NCBI GenBank assembly: GCA_964586775.1
Contig: CAZPJD010000159.1
Location: 1-10,255 of the forward strand
Direction: 5' to 3'
DNA from: JADLEX01 sp964586775
GTDB lineage: Bacteria; Lernaellota; Lernaellaia; JACKCT01
DNA: 10,255 bases
The translations under genes were made by a program, and so were the position numbers. This document shows, piece by piece, positions 1-5,802 of this stretch. The notes below the pieces were generated by a model, which saw only the letters and a list, made by a program, of their open reading frames with translations, did no database searches and was not told the origin of the DNA. How positions within the stretch are numbered: the first letter of the stretch is position 1; each line of letters begins with the position of its first letter.

Positions 1-1148
1 CGAAGCCCGCCTCGCCGAGCACTTCGGCGTACTGTCAGGCGCGGGCGCGACTGCGTTGCGAGTGGCGGGCCGAGATTCACGGGAAGGTTTCGGACCGGCT
101 TGAGCGCGCCGCGCGGCGTGGCGGCCTGTGGCGGGGCCGCACGGTGAAGATCGTCGACGGCACGGGCGTATCGATGCCGGACACGCCGGCAAATCAGGCT
201 CTTTTCCCGCAGCCGGGGACGCAGCGGCCCGGTTGCGGCTTTCCGATCGCACGGCTCGCGGTGATCTTCTCCCTGGCGAGCGGGGCGATCCTGAATCTGG
301 CGTGGGACTCGCTGCGTGTCGGGGAGGGAGCGCTCTTTCGGCGGATGTGGTCATTTCTGAAGCGTCGGGACATCATTTTGGCCGACCGGGGATTCTGCTC
401 CTTCGCCGAGCTGTGGTGCCTGAAGCGGCGGGGTGTGGACGCGGTCATGCGACGGAACGCCAAGCGCGGCCGGGGCGTGCATGTCCGGGCGCTGGGGCCG
501 AATGACCGGATCGTCGAGTGGAGGAAAGCGAAGACCGGTCCGGCGTGGATGGGGATCGCAGAGTGGGGGTCGGCACCGGCGCGGCTGCGGGTGCGGGAGA
601 TTCGCTTCTGCGTGGAGCAGCGCGGATTCCGCACGCGGCACATCGAGGTCGTCACGACGCTGCTGGATCCGATCGAGTATCCGGCGGAGGCGTTTGCCGA
701 CCTCTATCGCCGGAGGTGGATGGCCGAACTGTCGCTGCGCGACATCAAGATCGGCATGGGAATGGATGTGCTGCGGTGCAAATCGCCCGACATGATCGAG
801 CGCGAAATCCGGATGTTTCTGATCGCGTACAACCTCGTGCGCACTTTGATGGTCACGGCCGCCGTGACGTTGGATGCGCCGCTTGTGCGGATGAGCTTCA
901 TGGGGACCCTCGCGAAAGTCCGCCAGTGGGCGCCGATGATCGCCGCGGCGTCAGGCCAAAACGACCGGCGGAGAATGGTCCGCGAACTGCTGGAGCAGAT
1001 CGCCCACGACCCCGTCCCGCATCGGCCCGATCGCGTCGAACCACGCGCCGTCAAGCGAAGACCGAAAAATTTCGCGCGACTCAATAAACCCAGACACGAA
1101 TTCCGCGAAATCGCTCACCGGAACAGGTACGCAAAAGCGCTAACTTAG
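1..1148 (+). CDS. IS4-family transposase, 5' end outside window
   Basis: This is a DDE transposase that would mobilise an insertion sequence by cut-and-paste. The reading frame is open from the window edge (first full codon at 3) to the TAG at 1146-1148, giving about 381 residues; the start lies upstream. The frame contains a GTG at 144, but conserved-looking sequence (SAYCQARARL) continues upstream of it, so 144 is internal. Catalytic-core motifs are visible in order: first Asp in VDGTGVSMPD (codon at 156), second Asp in ADRGF (codon at 384), and the IS4 hallmark Y-(2)-R-(3)-E-(6)-K read exactly as YRRRWMAELSLRDIK (705-749), with the catalytic Glu at 726. The C-terminus has the basic KRRPKNFARLNKPRHEFR stretch typical of this group. 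IS4-group transposases are commonly around 400-450 residues, so only a short N-terminal part should be missing. No internal stop or frameshift is seen, so the gene could be functional. Confidence 0.93.
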   Translation, partial: KPASPSTSAYCQARARLRCEWRAEIHGKVSDRLERAARRGGLWRGRTVKIVDGTGVSMPDTPANQALFPQPGTQRPGCGFPIARLAVIFSLASGAILNLAWDSLRVGEGALFRRMWSFLKRRDIILADRGFCSFAELWCLKRRGVDAVMRRNAKRGRGVHVRALGPNDRIVEWRKAKTGPAWMGIAEWGSAPARLRVREIRFCVEQRGFRTRHIEVVTTLLDPIEYPAEAFADLYRRRWMAELSLRDIKIGMGMDVLRCKSPDMIEREIRMFLIAYNLVRTLMVTAAVTLDAPLVRMSFMGTLAKVRQWAPMIAAASGQNDRRRMVRELLEQIAHDPVPHRPDRVEPRAVKRRPKNFARLNKPRHEFREIAHRNRYAKALT

Positions 1149-1151
1149 CGC
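1137..1151. repeat. 15-bp palindrome over the transposase stop codon
   Basis: GCGCTAA (1137-1143) and TTAGCGC (1145-1151) are perfect inverted repeats separated by one base. The transposase stop TAG (1146-1148) lies inside the right arm. It could be a protein-binding site near the end of the insertion sequence or a chance palindrome. It is too short and too tightly spaced to be an efficient RNA hairpin. Confidence 0.5.
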
Positions 1152-1369
1152 CATTCATGCGTGTCCTCTCTTTGCCTCAGCAGTAATGATTGGCGCGAGC
1201 ACCCCCGCCCGCGACAAGCGCCACTCAATTTGCCGACATTCGCAATCGAAAGTTCGCAAGCACCGCCGATCTTTCTGCAAGCAATCAAATTGCTCCCTCG
1301 CTGACGTGGACATGTTGGTCGGATGTTTCACGTATCAAGAAACGATAGAAAAGGTTCGACATGATGTCC

Positions 1370-1432
1370 TTGAAACCCTTCTATTGAACTCCTCGCTGGA
1401 ACTCTTCTTGTAACTCCAATTGAAACTCTCGG
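1370..1432. repeat. Five degenerate 11-14 bp tandem units
   Basis: Five adjacent units share the pattern T-T/G-G/T-A/T-AACTC: TTGAAACCCTTCTA, TTGAACTCCTCGC, TGGAACTCTTCT, TGTAACTCCAA and TTGAAACTCTCGG. Unit lengths are 14, 13, 12, 11 and 13, so the period is not constant and is not a multiple of three. This argues against a coding repeat. They may be diverged binding sites or slippage products; no function can be assigned. Confidence 0.4.
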
Positions 1433-1623
1433 AGATTGGCTGCTTTGGGTAGATGAAAAAAAACGCGGACTGACTCGGGGACCATCCACGCTTCCTCACG
1501 GAGCTAAACAAGGAGCATAACCACATCTCACAACAGATCGAGACATGCGGACGGTTAATCATCAAACTGTTAGGTGTAGATTCGCCTGATTTCCGTCGAA
1601 CGTCGAATAGAAGTAGTACATAA
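1374..1623 (+). pseudogene. Possible frameshifted gene remnant, unknown family
   Basis: Two consecutive frames look more like real protein than chance translation. Frame 3 from 1374 reads through ETLGDWLLWVDEKKRGLTR. Frame 1 from 1474 to the TAA at 1621 reads DHPRFLTELNKEHNHISQQI and then ETCGRLIIKLLGVDSPDFRR. Joining them needs a single shift near the GGGG at 1477-1480. The second part has the heptad-like polarity of a helical protein. There is no start codon, no ribosome site and no family I recognise. A - strand origin or chance remains quite possible. Confidence 0.22.
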
Positions 1624-1758
1624 ACGACAAATTGCCCAGCAATCTCGTTTGGTTAAGACGATTTGAAATGGCTACAAGCGACGCGACAACGCAGCTGCGG
1701 TTCAAGCCCGCTAGATTGGCGAAAGCAGGGTCTTCAACGGACTGCCGTCCATGAAAAA

Positions 1759-2259
1759 TCATTCACCGCACGAAAATTCTAGTGCTAAATTCGACCAAGA
1801 GCTATCGTCTTCAGTTTTAATTGAAATGTTTATTTCGCCTTTACAGGTGACATCGTTTAATAGATATAAATAATAAGAATTCTGGCTGCCGCCCGGAGAT
1901 GGGATATTGTCTGAAAGCGTTTGGACGTCATTTATTTTTAACTCAAATTTATTCTCCTTGGGAATAGTGAATTTATCATATGGAGTTTGATTTTTAAACT
2001 CGATTATTATAGCGATTTGGTCTGCATCAAAATAATTTACCATCTGCGCCCTGTTTCCATTTGTTGAAATTTTCATAAACATGCCTTTTTCTTTCAAGAA
2101 CGCGAGCGGCGTAATGTTGTGGACGGAATATTTCGGATCGATTCTTTTTACGTCATCAGCGGCATAATCTTCTTCTCCGTTTGCTGCGTTGAATATTGCG
2201 AATACAAAAAATATCACTGCCAAAATTGTAAACCTTGATGTACTGTCAAAGAATTTCAT
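1759..2259 (-). CDS. Small secreted protein of unknown function
   Basis: The protein has 166 residues and I do not recognise the family. The start is the ATG at 2259-2257 because a perfect AGGAGG sits six bases upstream. The frame extends 18 codons further to 2313, but that extension reads straight through the ribosome site. Residues 1-28 form a clear signal peptide: a charged MKFFDSTSR start, then a hydrophobic core (FTILAVIFFVFAIF), then a polar NAANG|EED cleavage region. No lipobox Cys is present, so the product is probably periplasmic or extracellular. The mature part is acidic, beta-rich in appearance, and holds two Cys (in DVTCKGE and at EFSCGE-end) that could form a disulfide. Codon use is AT-rich (many AAA, ATT, TTT), unlike the GC-rich genes to the right. 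This and the adjacent transposase suggest recent acquisition. The gene appears to stand alone. Confidence 0.8.
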   Translation of the reverse strand: MKFFDSTSRFTILAVIFFVFAIFNAANGEEDYAADDVKRIDPKYSVHNITPLAFLKEKGMFMKISTNGNRAQMVNYFDADQIAIIIEFKNQTPYDKFTIPKENKFELKINDVQTLSDNIPSPGGSQNSYYLYLLNDVTCKGEINISIKTEDDSSWSNLALEFSCGE

Positions 2260-2265
2260 GATTGA

Positions 2266-2271
2266 CCTCCT
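2266..2271 (-). promoter_or_regulatory. Shine-Dalgarno site fixing the 2259 start
   Basis: The - strand reads AGGAGG six bases before the ATG of the secreted protein. It is a full match to the anti-Shine-Dalgarno core and rules out the longer start at 2313. Confidence 0.8.
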
Positions 2272-2617
2272 CGGGTGGTGGAAAGATGAAGAATTTCGTG
2301 GACGGGGGGACAAGGGGGAATGTCTCGGAAACGATTCCGGCGTGCATCGTCTCCAAAGCCTTCAAGTCTAAGCCTCGCTCGTGTCTTCCTTTGCACCAAC
2401 GTCACAAATGCCGTTCGGGGAACAGCTCGGCGCGGTGAACGGCAACCTGCCACCGACGTCGTGCGAGCGGCGAGAACGCTGTGGCATGTGGCTCCGGTAC
2501 AGTATTCACTCACCGCGGCACCATGTTTGAGGCGACAGCAGCTTAACCCAAACAGGCGGAGATTTCCATCCCCAGAAAGCGGCGGCTGGCAGGTGGGAAT
2601 TTTCGACTCCCCGCTTT

Positions 2618-2690
2618 CGCCGGACCTTCGGCGTGACCAGCCCGCCCTCGTTCGTGATGGGATAGGCGCATCACAGGCGGGGGCGCCTGT
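2618..2690. repeat. Cluster of three consecutive inverted repeats
   Basis: Three perfect inverted repeats follow one another: CGCCG/CGGCG (2618-2633, 6-base loop), GTGATG/CATCAC (2654-2674, 9-base loop) and ACAGGCG/CGCCTGT (2673-2690, GGGG loop). The last two share two bases, so only one can fold at a time. None is followed by a T-run, so a simple terminator is unlikely. It may be a dispersed intergenic repeat or a structured RNA. Confidence 0.45.
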
Positions 2691-2762
2691 TCCACATGTC
2701 CTCGCCGGAATCGCCCGCGCCACACGTTTGGTTGCGCCGCCTCCCCTTTACACGCCGTTTAC

Positions 2763-2793
2763 AAAAAACGCCGAGCGCGCCCATCGGGCGTTT
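2763..2793 (-). terminator. Terminator-like hairpin on the - strand
   Basis: On the - strand, AAACGCC and GGCGTTT (7 bp, 14-base loop) are followed directly by more T, making a run of six. This resembles an intrinsic terminator. An internal hairpin, CGCCC-GAT-GGGCG, competes with the outer stem. No - strand gene lies immediately upstream, so it would serve to stop antisense transcription coming from the lipoprotein gene. It may equally be a promoter-proximal structure for the + strand gene. Confidence 0.35.
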
Positions 2794-2845
2794 ACGTTCG
2801 GCGGGCACCGTGGCCATCATCAACGGCATCTGATGGAGGTGAACG

Positions 2846-4165
2846 ATGCCACACACGAACCAGGCGACACGAAGGCTTTTTACGCTGGCCCTGCTGGCGG
2901 CGATGGCGCTGGCGACCATCCTTTTCGCGGGTTGCGGACCCCAAGGAGACGATGACGATTCGGGCGACGGCTCGGGCGATGACGATGACGACAGCGCGGG
3001 CGACGACAAAGCCGACGGCCCCTACACGCTGCCCGACACCGGCCAGACCGACTGCTACGACGAGATGAATCAGGTGATCGCGTGCCCGTCTTCCGGCGAT
3101 CTGTTCGGCCAGGACGCGCAGTACACGTCGAACGCGCCGGCCTACACCGACAACGGCGACGGCACGGTGACCGACAACGTGACCGGCCTGATGTGGCAGC
3201 AGACCCCCGGCGACAAGATGACGTGGGACGAGGCGGCGAACGGCGCGGACGGATTCGAACTGGCGGGCTACGACGACTGGCGGCTGCCGACGATCGACGA
3301 GCTGTATTCGCTGATCGACTTCAATGGCGCGACGGGCACGGGCTCGTTCGACGCGGTGCCCGCCGACGCGGTCCCCTACATCGACACCGACGTGTTCGAT
3401 TTCGAGTACGGCGACACGGACGCGGGCGAGCGCTTCATCGACGCGCAGTACTGGTCGGCGACCAAATACGTGAGCACCACGATGAACGGCAACGAGACGG
3501 CCTTCGGCGTCAACTTCGCCGACGGGCGCATCAAGGGCTACGGCCTTGTCGGCGGCGCGGGCGACATGACCGAGTTCGTGCGTTACGTGCGCGGCGGCAG
3601 CTACGGCGGCAACGATTTCGAATCGAACGACGACGGCACGATCACCGACAACGCCACGGGCCTGATGTGGACCGAGGGCGACAGCGCCTCGCTGGGCGGC
3701 GGCGACGGCGGCGCGATGGATTGGCCCGATGCGCTCGCGTGGTGCGAGGGGCTCAGTGAATCGGGCTACGACGACTGGCGTCTGCCGAACGCGAAGGAGC
3801 TGCAGGGACTCGTCGACTACTCGCGCTCGCCCGCGACCACGGACTCGGCGGCGATCGATCCGCTCTTCACCGCGACGCCGATCACCGACGAGGGTGGCGG
3901 CCAGAACTGGGCCTACTACTGGACCTCGACCACGCACGACGACGGCCCCGACTTCGCGGTGTACATCGCCTTCGGCGAGGCGCTGGGGTGCATGGCGCTC
4001 GACGGCTCGGGCGACGCGGAACTCATGGACGTTCACGGCGCGGGCGCGCAGCGCAGCGACCCGAAGACGATGACGCCCGACTCGACGATCGGCTGCGGCG
4101 ACGGCCCGCAGGGCGACGTGCTGCGTGTAATGAACTTCGCGCGTTGCGTGCGCGGCGGATTGTAA
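2846..4165 (+). CDS. Lipoprotein with two DUF1566 (Lcl C-terminal) domains
   Basis: The protein has 439 residues. The start is well set: GGAGGT lies five bases before the ATG. Residues 1-30 form a lipoprotein signal ending in the lipobox LFAGC, with Cys30 as the lipidated residue. Residues 33-57 are a linker built largely of Asp, Ser and Gly, which would hold the domains away from the membrane. Two DUF1566/Lcl-type repeats follow, at about 99-253 and 262-439. Each opens with DNGDGT/NDDGT and DNxTGLMW (110-117, 268-275), continues with GYDDWRLP (141-148, 308-315) and a YWSAT/YWTST motif (202, 359), and ends in VRYVRGGS or ARCVRGGL. The family is found on bacterial surfaces, in Lcl as a glycan-binding adhesin; the exact ligand here is unknown. 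Four mature Cys after Cys30 (70, 80, 300, 382) and two near the end (417, 434) could form disulfides. The gene appears monocistronic, bounded by a terminator-like stem downstream. Confidence 0.92.
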   Translation: MPHTNQATRRLFTLALLAAMALATILFAGCGPQGDDDDSGDGSGDDDDDSAGDDKADGPYTLPDTGQTDCYDEMNQVIACPSSGDLFGQDAQYTSNAPAYTDNGDGTVTDNVTGLMWQQTPGDKMTWDEAANGADGFELAGYDDWRLPTIDELYSLIDFNGATGTGSFDAVPADAVPYIDTDVFDFEYGDTDAGERFIDAQYWSATKYVSTTMNGNETAFGVNFADGRIKGYGLVGGAGDMTEFVRYVRGGSYGGNDFESNDDGTITDNATGLMWTEGDSASLGGGDGGAMDWPDALAWCEGLSESGYDDWRLPNAKELQGLVDYSRSPATTDSAAIDPLFTATPITDEGGGQNWAYYWTSTTHDDGPDFAVYIAFGEALGCMALDGSGDAELMDVHGAGAQRSDPKTMTPDSTIGCGDGPQGDVLRVMNFARCVRGGL

Positions 4166-4188
4166 GAACGACGATTTCCAGATCGCGG

Positions 4189-4214
4189 CGGCCGCTCCCG
4201 AACGGGGGCGGCCG
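4189..4214 (+). terminator. Strong GC hairpin after the lipoprotein gene
   Basis: CGGCCGCTCCCG (4189-4200) pairs with CGGGGGCGGCCG (4203-4214) over 12 positions, including one T-G wobble. It starts 24 bases after the lipoprotein stop. There is no T-run after it, so it is either a weak intrinsic terminator or an mRNA 3' stabilising stem. Confidence 0.55.
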
Positions 4215-4229
4215 TCGCGCGCTTGAGAC

Positions 4230-4265
4230 TTCCAATTTTGTACCTTATAAGGTGAAAAATTGGAA
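4230..4265. repeat. 36-bp AT-rich imperfect palindrome
   Basis: The arms TTCCAATTTT (4230-4239) and AAAATTGGAA (4256-4265) are perfect reverse complements. The centre ACCTTATAAGGT (4242-4253) is itself a perfect 12-bp palindrome. Only two pairs between them (GT at 4240-4241 against GA at 4254-4255) fail to match fully. The site is AT-rich in a GC-rich setting and lies about 210 bases before msrA. It could be an operator for a dimeric regulator, a cruciform-forming site or a copy of a dispersed palindromic repeat. Confidence 0.7.
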
Positions 4266-4463
4266 AATGGCCAAATTCTCCAACAAATTCCATAAGTTGA
4301 ATCATCCCATTTCGCGTGGTGCCAAAGTTCAACTCTTCCCTCTCTTCCTACCGATACGAACCACGATGCCTCGCCCACCGCGCTCGTCTCGGTTCGTGCG
4401 GAAACGCCTTGCCCGCGCCGGGCGTATCCCCCATCGTTCGTCAAACGCACCGGTCCGGCCGGG

Positions 4464-4469
4464 AAAGGA
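4464..4469 (+). promoter_or_regulatory. Ribosome site supporting the GTG start of msrA
   Basis: AAAGGA lies eight bases before the GTG at 4478. No comparable site precedes the upstream ATG at 4316 or the internal ATGs at 4490 and 4493. Starting at 4478 also gives a textbook signal peptide. Confidence 0.6.
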
Positions 4470-4477
4470 CATTCGCC

Positions 4478-5083
4478 GTGAAGACGCTGATGATGGTCGC
4501 CCTCGTGTTCGCCGTCGCCGCCGCGCTCGCGCTACCCACGCTCGCGCGCGCGCAGTCCGAGATGGGGAAGGACGAGATGAAGTCCGCCAGCAAGTCCGCC
4601 ACGAAGTCCGCTTACTTCGCAGGCGGCTGCTTCTGGGGCGTCGAATACTACTTCAACCACCTGCCCGGCGTGATCTCCGCGGATTCGGGCTACATGGGCG
4701 GCAAGGTCGAGAGCCCGGGCTACCACGACGTGTCGTCGGGCATGACGGGCCACGCCGAGACGGTGCGCATCGTGTACGACCCCGCGAAGGTGTCGTACGA
4801 GGAACTCGCGAAGCTGTTTTTCGAGATCCACGACCCCACGCAGGTGGACGGCCAGGGTCCGGACATCGGCTCGCAGTATCGCTCGGCGATCTTCTATGCT
4901 AGCGACGACGAGCGGAAGACCGCGCAAAAGCTGATCGACCTGCTCAAAGCCAAGGGCTTCAACGTGGTGACGAAACTCGAGCCGGCGGGCACATTCTGGC
5001 GCGCCGAGGAATACCACCAGGACTATTACGACCACAAAGGCAAGAAGCCCTACTGCCACTTCCGCACCAAGCGTTTCGACTGA
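4478..5083 (+). CDS. msrA: Exported peptide methionine sulfoxide reductase MsrA
   Basis: MsrA reduces methionine-S-sulfoxide in oxidised proteins back to methionine. The protein has 201 residues from the GTG at 4478. Residues 1-25 are a Sec signal peptide (charged start, Ala/Val/Leu-rich core, cleavage after LARA, before QSE). The enzyme is therefore predicted to act in the periplasm rather than the cytosol. A short Lys/Ser-rich spacer (SASKSATKSA, about 36-45) precedes the catalytic domain. The active-site motif is AGGCFWGVE with nucleophile Cys51. Other family signatures are GHAETVRIVYDP (91-102), the GPDIGSQYRSAIFY block (127-140) and EEYHQDYY (177-184). Cys193 in KPYCHF near the C-terminus is the only other Cys and is the likely resolving residue. 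No MsrB domain is fused and no MsrB or membrane partner lies alongside. Reducing power must come from an exported thiol system elsewhere. Expression may respond to the palindrome upstream, which is an inference. Confidence 0.93.
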   Translation: MKTLMMVALVFAVAAALALPTLARAQSEMGKDEMKSASKSATKSAYFAGGCFWGVEYYFNHLPGVISADSGYMGGKVESPGYHDVSSGMTGHAETVRIVYDPAKVSYEELAKLFFEIHDPTQVDGQGPDIGSQYRSAIFYASDDERKTAQKLIDLLKAKGFNVVTKLEPAGTFWRAEEYHQDYYDHKGKKPYCHFRTKRFD

Positions 5084-5100
5084 GCACGGCCTCGTCGAAG

Positions 5101-5123
5101 CGCACCTCGCGGCGGCGCGCGGC
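5101..5123. repeat. Left copy of a 23-bp direct repeat flanking the PRTase-SLOG pair
   Basis: This copy begins CGCACCTCGCGGCG and matches 6405-6427 at 22 of 23 positions; the only difference is G against T at position 15. It lies 17 bases after the msrA stop, just before the predicted promoter of the phosphoribosyltransferase. The matching bases are GC-rich, so some background similarity is expected. Confidence 0.6.
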
Positions 5124-5140
5124 AAGGCACGCGAACCTGC

Positions 5141-5168
5141 TTGACACCGGTTTTCAGCCTGCGACGAT
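5141..5168 (+). promoter_or_regulatory. Possible sigma-70 promoter for the PRTase-SLOG pair
   Basis: A perfect TTGACA (5141-5146) is followed 16 bases later by GACGAT (5163-5168), which keeps the important A2 and T6 of the -10 box. Transcription would begin near 5175. That would place the ATG at 5167 outside the transcript and favours the start at 5212. Confidence 0.4.
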
Positions 5169-5211
5169 GCGGACAATCCGGAGAACGCCGGAGGTCGTCG
5201 AGGCGTGGAAC

Positions 5212-5802
5212 ATGGTCCCAACGCAGCCCATGAAGATCCCCGGACGGTGGCAGGACGGTTTTGTTCTGGACTATCACACGGTCAGCAGCACGTATCTCGG
5301 AGAGGACGAATACGGGCACGCGCAGTTTGAAACCCGACGCTCGGATCTGGGGGATCTTCTCTACCGCTTGAAGTACCGTGTTGACGCCTCGGTCGTCACG
5401 CAGATCGTCGAGGCCGCTTCCGCGTTCGTCGCGGAATGGGGACCGGAGTTCGATGTGGTCGTTCCCGTACCGCCGTCGCGCGAGCGGGATATCCAACCGG
5501 TATTTCTGCTCGCGGAGGGCATCGCGAATCGCGTCGGCTTGGCTTATGCCCCGGAGTGCGTCACGCGGGTGCGCGACCTTCCCGAGTTAAAGAATGTCTA
5601 TAGTTACCAGCAGCGTACCCGCCTTCTGGCCGGGTCGCACGCGGTGGACCAACCCCGGGTTGCGAACAAGCGGGTGCTTCTCTTCGACGACCTCTATCGA
5701 TCGGGCGCGACCATGAACGCCGTCGCCATCGCGCTTTACGACGAAGGAATGGCGCGAGACGTCTACGCCCTCGCGATCACGCGAACGCGGAGCCACCATT
5801 GA
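5212..5802 (+). CDS. ComF-like phosphoribosyltransferase
   Basis: This is a type I phosphoribosyltransferase-fold protein of 196 residues from 5212. The PRPP-binding signature is clear near the C-terminus: RVLLFDDLYRSGATMNAV, with the DD and SGAT loop at 159-167. An upstream block, VVPVPPSRERDIQP (83-96), matches the ComFC pattern, as does the LLYRLKYR helix (49-56). It lacks the N-terminal zinc-ribbon Cys pairs of classical competence ComFC and has only one Cys. It therefore belongs to a divergent, ribbon-less group, and a role in DNA uptake should not be assumed. The start is uncertain. ATG 5212 has GAGG eight bases upstream and fits the promoter; ATG 5167 would add 15 residues and ATG 5230 would remove six. 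The stop TGA overlaps the TTG start of the SLOG gene, so the two products are made together. The substrate is unknown: a free base, a nucleotide or a ribosylated ligand shared with the partner is plausible. Confidence 0.85.
   Translation: MVPTQPMKIPGRWQDGFVLDYHTVSSTYLGEDEYGHAQFETRRSDLGDLLYRLKYRVDASVVTQIVEAASAFVAEWGPEFDVVVPVPPSRERDIQPVFLLAEGIANRVGLAYAPECVTRVRDLPELKNVYSYQQRTRLLAGSHAVDQPRVANKRVLLFDDLYRSGATMNAVAIALYDEGMARDVYALAITRTRSHH

Larger units (their letters stand above)
1..1151 (+). mobile_element. Right part of an IS4-family insertion sequence, minimum extent
   Basis: This entry marks the element carrying the transposase. The left end lies outside the window, so the terminal inverted repeats cannot be paired and the true right boundary is unknown. 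IS4-type elements usually end within tens of bases after the transposase stop. Base composition becomes distinctly AT-richer after about 1200, which fits a right end near 1150-1200. The end coordinate given is a minimum, not an identified terminus. Confidence 0.5.
1149..1758. other. AT-richer region without a confident gene
   Basis: About 610 bases lie between the transposase and the next confident gene. Composition drops well below that of the rest of the window. Short frames exist on both strands (for example 1186-1413 on +, and 1335-1565 and 1562-1762 on -). None has a good ribosome site together with a recognisable protein family. The stretch holds a run of degenerate 11-14 bp repeats (1370-1432) and a possible broken + strand gene (1374-1623). 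The most economical reading is decayed or horizontally acquired DNA beside the insertion sequence. Confidence 0.6.
2260..2845. other. Divergent intergenic region with hairpins, no gene seen
   Basis: About 586 bases separate the divergent secreted protein (-) and lipoprotein (+). Long frames on both strands exist here, but they run through low-complexity Arg/Pro/Ala-rich translations and lack ribosome sites. I read the region as non-coding. It should contain the promoters of both flanking genes, though no convincing -35/-10 pair was found. Its right half holds three short hairpins (2618-2690) and a terminator-like hairpin (2763-2793). Composition shifts from AT-rich to GC-rich across it, so it probably includes the right edge of the acquired segment. 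Confidence 0.6.
4166..4477. other. Intergenic region between lipoprotein and msrA
   Basis: These 312 bases hold a terminator-like GC hairpin (4189-4214), then an AT-rich patch of about 115 bases containing a 36-bp imperfect palindrome (4230-4265). A further 7-bp inverted repeat, AGTTGAA (4295-4301) with TTCAACT (4328-4334), follows. The last 130 bases are GC-rich leader for msrA. The msrA frame stays open back to 4316 but has no ribosome site there. No gene is called. Confidence 0.6.

Noticed and set aside
1370..1432. Considered as a CRISPR remnant
   Set aside because: Units are 11-14 bp, adjacent with no spacers, and diverged.
2320..2955. + strand frame of 211 residues running into the lipoprotein start
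   Set aside because: It has no ribosome site and a low-complexity translation, and it overlaps the well-supported lipoprotein start in another frame.
2792..4450. 552-residue open frame on the - strand, antisense to the lipoprotein gene
   Set aside because: It is an Arg/Ala/Val-rich shadow of a GC-rich gene. The + strand frame has a ribosome site, lipobox and two recognised domains.
5212..5802. Considered as the competence protein ComFC
   Set aside because: There is no N-terminal zinc ribbon and no competence genes nearby; only the PRTase core is shared.
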